The position numbers were made by a program, and so were the translations under genes. DNA of 10,141 bases from Candidatus Omnitrophota bacterium. GTDB taxonomy: Bacteria; Omnitrophota; Gorgyraeia; Zapsychrales; Zapsychraceae. The stretch is taken from contig JAGOSC010000070.1 of the NCBI GenBank assembly GCA_018062515.1, positions 1-10,141 of the forward strand, given 5' to 3'. Below the pieces are notes generated by a model. It worked only from the letters and a program-made list of their open reading frames with translations. It was not told the origin of the DNA and made no database searches. Positions 6,576 through 10,141 of this stretch are shown in pieces (within the stretch, counting starts at the first letter, position 1; each line of letters begins with the position of its first letter).

Positions 6576-7178
6576 ATGGAAAACAATCAACAGCGTCGAC
6601 CAGAGTTTGAAAAATATTATGATAAGACCGGTCCGTTTGCTCTTTTGCGTGTAGCTCAAATGAAGCGGGCGTGGAAAAAGTCCAATCGCCGCGAATTGTC
6701 ATGGTGGGAAAATACGTATATTCCGACGGTAGTATCAGGAATAAGTTTGACCTCAAAACATTTTTTCCGTAACTTAACGCTGCATATTTTGCACCTTTTT
6801 GGTATAGCGAAAAATAAATCCGCGGCGGTTACTTATCAGTACCCGGAAAAGCCACGGGCATTACCTTCTCGAAGCAGGACACGTCATCGTTTAACGAAAC
6901 GTGAGGATGGATCTCCCCGCTGTGTGGCATGTATGATGTGTGAAACAGTTTGTCCGGCTAGATGTATTGAAATTACGGCCGCCGAACATCCGGATCCGAA
7001 CATTGAAAAATTTCCCGCCGAATTTGTGCTTGATTTAGGTAAATGTGTTTACTGCGGTTTCTGTGTGGAGGTTTGTCCGGAAGATGCGATCCGCATGGAT
7101 ACAGGCATCGTCGGTACATCCGAATATTCTCGTGAGAATATGATTTACGATAAAAAGCGCCTCATGGAAGATAAATAA
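6576..7178 (+). CDS. nuoI: NADH-quinone oxidoreductase subunit I (two [4Fe-4S] clusters, N6a/N6b)
   Basis: NuoI is the 8Fe ferredoxin-like subunit that carries electrons from the NuoG chain to N2 in NuoB. From ATG 6576 it is 200 residues. The two clusters are seen as Cys116, 119, 122 and 126 (CVACMMCETVCP) and Cys157, 160, 163 and 167 (CVYCGFCVEVCP), with the usual QYPEKP (88-93) and RHRLTKREDG (103-112) before them. The first 45 or so residues are an unusual, strongly charged extension rich in Arg and Lys, and residues 66-84 add a further stretch before the QYPE block. An in-frame ATG at 6501 lies within nuoH and would add 25 unrelated residues. AGGA 3 bases before the nuoH stop gives ATG 6576 a usable ribosome site. 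It is the last nuo gene on the plus strand. Confidence 0.95.
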   Translation: MENNQQRRPEFEKYYDKTGPFALLRVAQMKRAWKKSNRRELSWWENTYIPTVVSGISLTSKHFFRNLTLHILHLFGIAKNKSAAVTYQYPEKPRALPSRSRTRHRLTKREDGSPRCVACMMCETVCPARCIEITAAEHPDPNIEKFPAEFVLDLGKCVYCGFCVEVCPEDAIRMDTGIVGTSEYSRENMIYDKKRLMEDK

Positions 7179-7195
7179 ATTTCCCGACCTATTTC

Positions 7196-7223
7196 TTGAC
7201 AAAATTCCCTCCCAGGTTAAATT
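7196..7223 (+). promoter_or_regulatory. candidate sigma-70-type promoter for the antiporter gene
   Basis: The nuoI-antiporter gap contains a perfect -35 hexamer TTGACA (7196-7201). After a 16-base spacer comes TAAATT (7218-7223), four of six matches to a -10 box. Transcription would be expected to start near 7229-7231, at the antiporter ATG itself. The prediction rests on sequence match only. Confidence 0.5.
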
Positions 7224-7228
7224 GAATC

Positions 7229-8395
7229 ATGTCTTTTCATTTTACAACACTTCCTGAATTTCAAATGAGTCTTTTGTTATTGGCCGCGCTTGGCGGATAT
7301 TTTTTGGCCGCACGGATCAATCAATCCGCCGTCATTGGTCAAATTTTCCTTGGTCTGATAATCGGTCCAAGTTTTTTAAGTTTAATCACATATACTGATT
7401 TTGTTCAGAATATCGCTCATTTAGGCGCGATTATTTTACTTTTTGTCATTGGAAGTGAATTTAAGATTAAAGATATCTTTAATTTGCGGTATGGAGTCAT
7501 TGCACTCGTCGGTGTTATTGTTCCGTGGATCGGAGGATATTTTACAGCCAAGGCATTTGGTTTCAATTTTCAAACTGCATTGTTTACAGGTACGGCACTC
7601 ACAGCGACGAGTATTGCGATTACCGCGAATGTTCTCAAGGAAATGGGCAAATTGCATACGGAAGCAGCCAAAGCGATCATCGGCGCGGCGGTGATTGATG
7701 ATGTCTTAGGGCTTTTGGCTCTTTCTATAACGCAGCAATTGGTGGATAAAGGGACACTGTCCGTCGGAGCCGTTTTGCTGCCGACTTTGAAGGCCGGATT
7801 ATTTGTCGTCATCGGCCTTTATATCGGACAAAAATTCTTGAGCAAATGGATGGAACGCATGGATCAGTCCGCATTTTGTCAAAAGCATCCAGAATTTGTT
7901 TTTATTCTTGCGATGATGATCGCATTTGTCTATTCTATGGCCGCTGAACTCCTTCACCTGTCGGCCATCGTCGGGGCTTTTATGGCGGGTATTTCATTAG
8001 GGGGCGCTGTCATACGTCGTAGCAAAGATTTCAGGCATGGCTCCGAATACTTGAGCACTATTTTTGCGGCAGTATTTTTTGTTTCACTGGGAATACTGGT
8101 TGATATTCATGTTGTTACTCCGACCATCATCGGTTTTCTTTTTGTACTGACTATCGTTGCGGTAATAACTAAAGTGGGAGGTTGTTATATACCCGCTAAA
8201 TGGATGGGTATGTCAAAGCGAGACGCTGCTGTTGTTGGTTTTGGAATGTCCCCGCGCGGAGAAGTAGCGATGATTGTAGGTCTAATCGGATTACATCAAG
8301 GTCTAATTACACAAGAAATTTATGCCGCCATTATTTTTATGAGTCTTCTAACAACCATCCTCACGCCGATCGTTCTTCGTCGGATCTATCAATAA
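7229..8395 (+). CDS. CPA2-family cation/proton antiporter (NapA/GerN-like)
   Basis: This is an integral membrane protein of 388 residues, almost the same length as Thermus NapA, with hydrophobic segments throughout. Family marks are IGQIFLGLIIGP (36-47), TATSIAIT (125-132), the ion-binding pair Asp157-Asp158 in AAVIDDVLG (153-161), LSAIVGAFMAGI (244-255) and GMSPRGEVAMIVG (339-351). Lys315 (TKVGG) sits where NapA has the lysine that pairs with the first aspartate. The Asp-Asp pair and Lys suggest an electrogenic Na+(or K+)/H+ exchanger. There is no C-terminal TrkA-N/RCK domain, so it is not a full KefB/KefC channel-like transporter. No Shine-Dalgarno precedes ATG 7229 or the alternative ATG 7265, and a promoter lies directly upstream. 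It follows nuoI by 50 bases. The ion carried cannot be read from sequence. Confidence 0.9.
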   Translation: MSFHFTTLPEFQMSLLLLAALGGYFLAARINQSAVIGQIFLGLIIGPSFLSLITYTDFVQNIAHLGAIILLFVIGSEFKIKDIFNLRYGVIALVGVIVPWIGGYFTAKAFGFNFQTALFTGTALTATSIAITANVLKEMGKLHTEAAKAIIGAAVIDDVLGLLALSITQQLVDKGTLSVGAVLLPTLKAGLFVVIGLYIGQKFLSKWMERMDQSAFCQKHPEFVFILAMMIAFVYSMAAELLHLSAIVGAFMAGISLGGAVIRRSKDFRHGSEYLSTIFAAVFFVSLGILVDIHVVTPTIIGFLFVLTIVAVITKVGGCYIPAKWMGMSKRDAAVVGFGMSPRGEVAMIVGLIGLHQGLITQEIYAAIIFMSLLTTILTPIVLRRIYQ

Positions 8396-8411
8396 TTCAT
8401 TTCACCATTAA

Positions 8412-9872
8412 TTATAATGACATTAAGGCAGGATTAAAAAGTTTGCCTTTGACAGCGATCATGGCAGCTTCGAGGAATGGTCCTTGAAAGATTCCGATGC
8501 CGATGATTCCGAGAATAGCAAACATAAGAAGGATGCGTAGAGATAATGATACCTGAATAGGAGAGCTTTGACGAGGAGGGTCGATAAAGATCTTTTTAGC
8601 GACCATTAAATAATAATATAGCGAGATAATGATGTTAACAACAGCGATGAGCGCCAACCCCAGAAATCCGCTTTTCATCGTGGCCATTAAAAGAGAAAAC
8701 TTTCCGAAGAATCCAGCCAATGGCGGCATTCCCGCTAAAGATACCAGCGCCAATAAAAGCGTAAATCCAAGAATACCAGAACGCTGTGAAAGTCCGGCGT
8801 AATCATCGATCTCGTCACTCTTTGTTGCCATGAAGAATATAACGATTACTAAAAACGCGGCTAAGTTAGTAAATAAATATCCCAAAAGGTAAAAATTAAT
8901 GGCGGAGGCTCCCAGTGCCGTTCCGGCAGCAGCGCCCATCAAAAGATAACCTGCATGTCCAATACTGGAATATCCGAGTAACCGTTTAATGTTTGTTTGA
9001 AACATCGCGACTAAATTTCCGTAACACATGGTTATCGCCGAGAGCACGGCAAGGACGGTACTCCACTCGGCATGCCACGCGCCAAAGATACCAAAGAAGA
9101 GACGTATAAGAATCACGAACCCGGCGGCCTTCGATCCGACGGATAAAAGCGCTGTAACCGGTGTTGGAGCCCCTTGATAAACATCTGGAACCCACATTTG
9201 AAATGGAACCGCGGCAATCTTAAATCCCACCGCCGATAAAATCAAAACCATAGCCAATAAAATGATCGGACTTAAAGAATGCGTGTTGGCAAATCCTTGT
9301 ATCAAATTAAAGCTGGTCGTTCCCGTCGCTCCGTAAAGTAAACTAATACCATATAGCAAAAATCCCGACGCTAATGATCCTAAAATTAAATATTTCATAC
9401 CAGCTTCGAGCGAATGTTTATCACTTTTCAGGTAAGCGGTCATAACGTATAAAGAGAGGGTCAGAATTTCAATCGATATAAAAAGCATAAGAAAATCCGA
9501 CGAGGAAGCGACCAGGCACATGCCCAATAAAGCTAACCACAATAGAAAATAGAATTCATTTTTCCTCTTCATGATTGGTTTAAAGAATTGTTGTGTCATG
9601 GGGAAAATAAAAACCATGGTCAATAAGAAAAACGCTTTAAAAAACCACGCCAAGGAATCCATCATAAACATTCCGTTGAAGGTAACGCCGGTGAGGTCGC
9701 GCTGGGTCACCCAAAATCCAATGAGGCCAAAGAGACTAATGTAACTTAAAATACCAAACCAATCTTTTTTCGTGTCTTTTGGTAATAAAATATCGATCAA
9801 CACTAAAATGACCAGAGTGCCCGTGATCAGCAGTTCTAATGAAATTAAATTCCAATTAATAACAGGGAACAT
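8412..9872 (-). CDS. nuoN: NADH-quinone oxidoreductase subunit N (proton-channel subunit)
   Basis: NuoN is one of three antiporter-like membrane subunits that translocate protons. The protein is 486 residues, the usual length, with about 14 hydrophobic segments. The key charged residues are present and nearly at E. coli positions: Glu135 (SIEILTLSLY; E. coli Glu133), Lys218 (GFKIAAVPFQMW; Lys217), Lys248 (SVGSKAAGF; Lys247) and Lys391 (PLAGFFGKFSLL; Lys395). The blocks WVPDVYQGAPTPVTALLSVG (227-246) and LLGYSSIGHAGYLLMG (298-313) confirm NuoN over MrpD. AAAGGA just before the ATG serves as ribosome site. It follows nuoM by 7 bases on the minus strand. Its 3' end faces the antiporter gene with 16 bases between stops and no visible hairpin terminator. 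Confidence 0.97.
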   Translation of the reverse strand: MFPVINWNLISLELLITGTLVILVLIDILLPKDTKKDWFGILSYISLFGLIGFWVTQRDLTGVTFNGMFMMDSLAWFFKAFFLLTMVFIFPMTQQFFKPIMKRKNEFYFLLWLALLGMCLVASSSDFLMLFISIEILTLSLYVMTAYLKSDKHSLEAGMKYLILGSLASGFLLYGISLLYGATGTTSFNLIQGFANTHSLSPIILLAMVLILSAVGFKIAAVPFQMWVPDVYQGAPTPVTALLSVGSKAAGFVILIRLFFGIFGAWHAEWSTVLAVLSAITMCYGNLVAMFQTNIKRLLGYSSIGHAGYLLMGAAAGTALGASAINFYLLGYLFTNLAAFLVIVIFFMATKSDEIDDYAGLSQRSGILGFTLLLALVSLAGMPPLAGFFGKFSLLMATMKSGFLGLALIAVVNIIISLYYYLMVAKKIFIDPPRQSSPIQVSLSLRILLMFAILGIIGIGIFQGPFLEAAMIAVKGKLFNPALMSL

Positions 9873-9879
9873 AAATCCT

Positions 9880-10141
9880 TTAATTGATTTTTATATTAAC
9901 AATGCTTGTTTGTGTTCCGGATGAAATATTTTTTAGAATCAAAGATGGCCAACATCCGACGAGAATCAATATGGCCAGTAAGATCAGAAACGGTAATTTT
10001 TCTGACAGTGTTTTGGTATCTATTAAATGATTCCAGCGCGGGCTAAGCGGCCCTTGAAAACCGAAGCGAATCACTTTTAACATATAAATAGCGGTAATCA
10101 CAATACCTAAAACAGCGACGACGGTATATAAAGGATACCGA
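9880..10141 (-). CDS. nuoM: NADH-quinone oxidoreductase subunit M (3' end only)
   Basis: The last 87 codons of a NuoM protein are visible; the frame runs open through the right edge of the window and the N-terminal part is missing. Reading on from the edge gives Arg-Tyr-Pro-Leu-Tyr, then VVAVLGIVITAIYMLKVIRF, which matches the last conserved NuoM helix before the Phe-Gly loop, and then a final hydrophobic segment LPFLILLAILILVGCWPSLI, typical of the NuoM C-terminus. Position directly before nuoN, 7 bases away and in the same direction, agrees with the usual nuoL-nuoM-nuoN order. An in-frame GTG at 10099-10101 is internal, not a start. NuoL is an alternative, but its C-terminal lateral helix is absent. 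Confidence 0.88.
   Translation of the reverse strand, partial: RYPLYTVVAVLGIVITAIYMLKVIRFGFQGPLSPRWNHLIDTKTLSEKLPFLILLAILILVGCWPSLILKNISSGTQTSIVNIKIN

Noticed and set aside
7229..8395. Antiporter as KefB/KefC potassium efflux protein
   Set aside because: It ends after the membrane domain at 388 residues with no TrkA-N/RCK domain, and the Asp-Asp plus Lys set resembles NapA.
8200..8487. Plus-strand 95-codon frame across the antiporter and nuoN ends
   Set aside because: It is out of frame with the antiporter and antisense to nuoN, with no domain signal.

Overview
The window is most of a bacterial respiratory complex I (NADH:quinone oxidoreductase, nuo) locus, and it lies in two convergent halves. 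On the plus strand (1-7178) is a tightly packed run: nuoB (3' end only), nuoC, nuoD, nuoE, nuoF, nuoG, nuoH and nuoI. Neighbours overlap or are separated by 16 bases or fewer, which is what a single transcript looks like. After a 50-base gap holding a plausible promoter comes a plus-strand CPA2-type (NapA/GerN-like) cation/proton antiporter (7229-8395). Sixteen bases further on, genes switch to the minus strand: nuoN (8412-9872) preceded by the 3' end of nuoM (9880 to the window edge). nuoJ, nuoK and nuoL are not in the window; they presumably lie further upstream on the minus-strand unit, to the right of the window.

Together the proteins cover every functional module of the enzyme. NuoE, NuoF and NuoG form the NADH-oxidising arm, with FMN and Fe-S clusters N1a, N3, N1b, N5, N4 and N7. 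NuoB, NuoC, NuoD and NuoI form the connecting quinone module (N2, N6a, N6b and the quinone cavity). NuoH is the membrane anchor of that cavity. NuoN and NuoM are two of the antiporter-like proton channels. All cluster ligands and key membrane lysines/glutamates that can be checked are present, so the complex should work. Having NuoE, NuoF and NuoG means the donor is NADH.

The organism is a bacterium with moderate-to-low GC and separate (unfused) nuoC and nuoD. The NuoD protein differs from the E. coli and Thermus type: it has a long insertion, Glu for Asp at the quinone site, and a C-terminus ending GELDR. From memory this style of NuoD occurs in PVC-group and other uncultured lineages (for example Omnitrophota), but the sequence alone cannot fix the phylum.

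Points most worth a second look: an apparent ATC start codon for nuoE behind a perfect Shine-Dalgarno; the Asp-to-Glu change at the NuoD quinone-site proton donor; a shortened NuoG that keeps all four clusters; the split, converging nuo locus with a sodium/proton-type antiporter in the middle; and a possibly leaderless antiporter transcript. No tRNA, rRNA, CRISPR array, insertion sequence or phage gene was seen, and no stretch longer than 300 bases lacks a gene.
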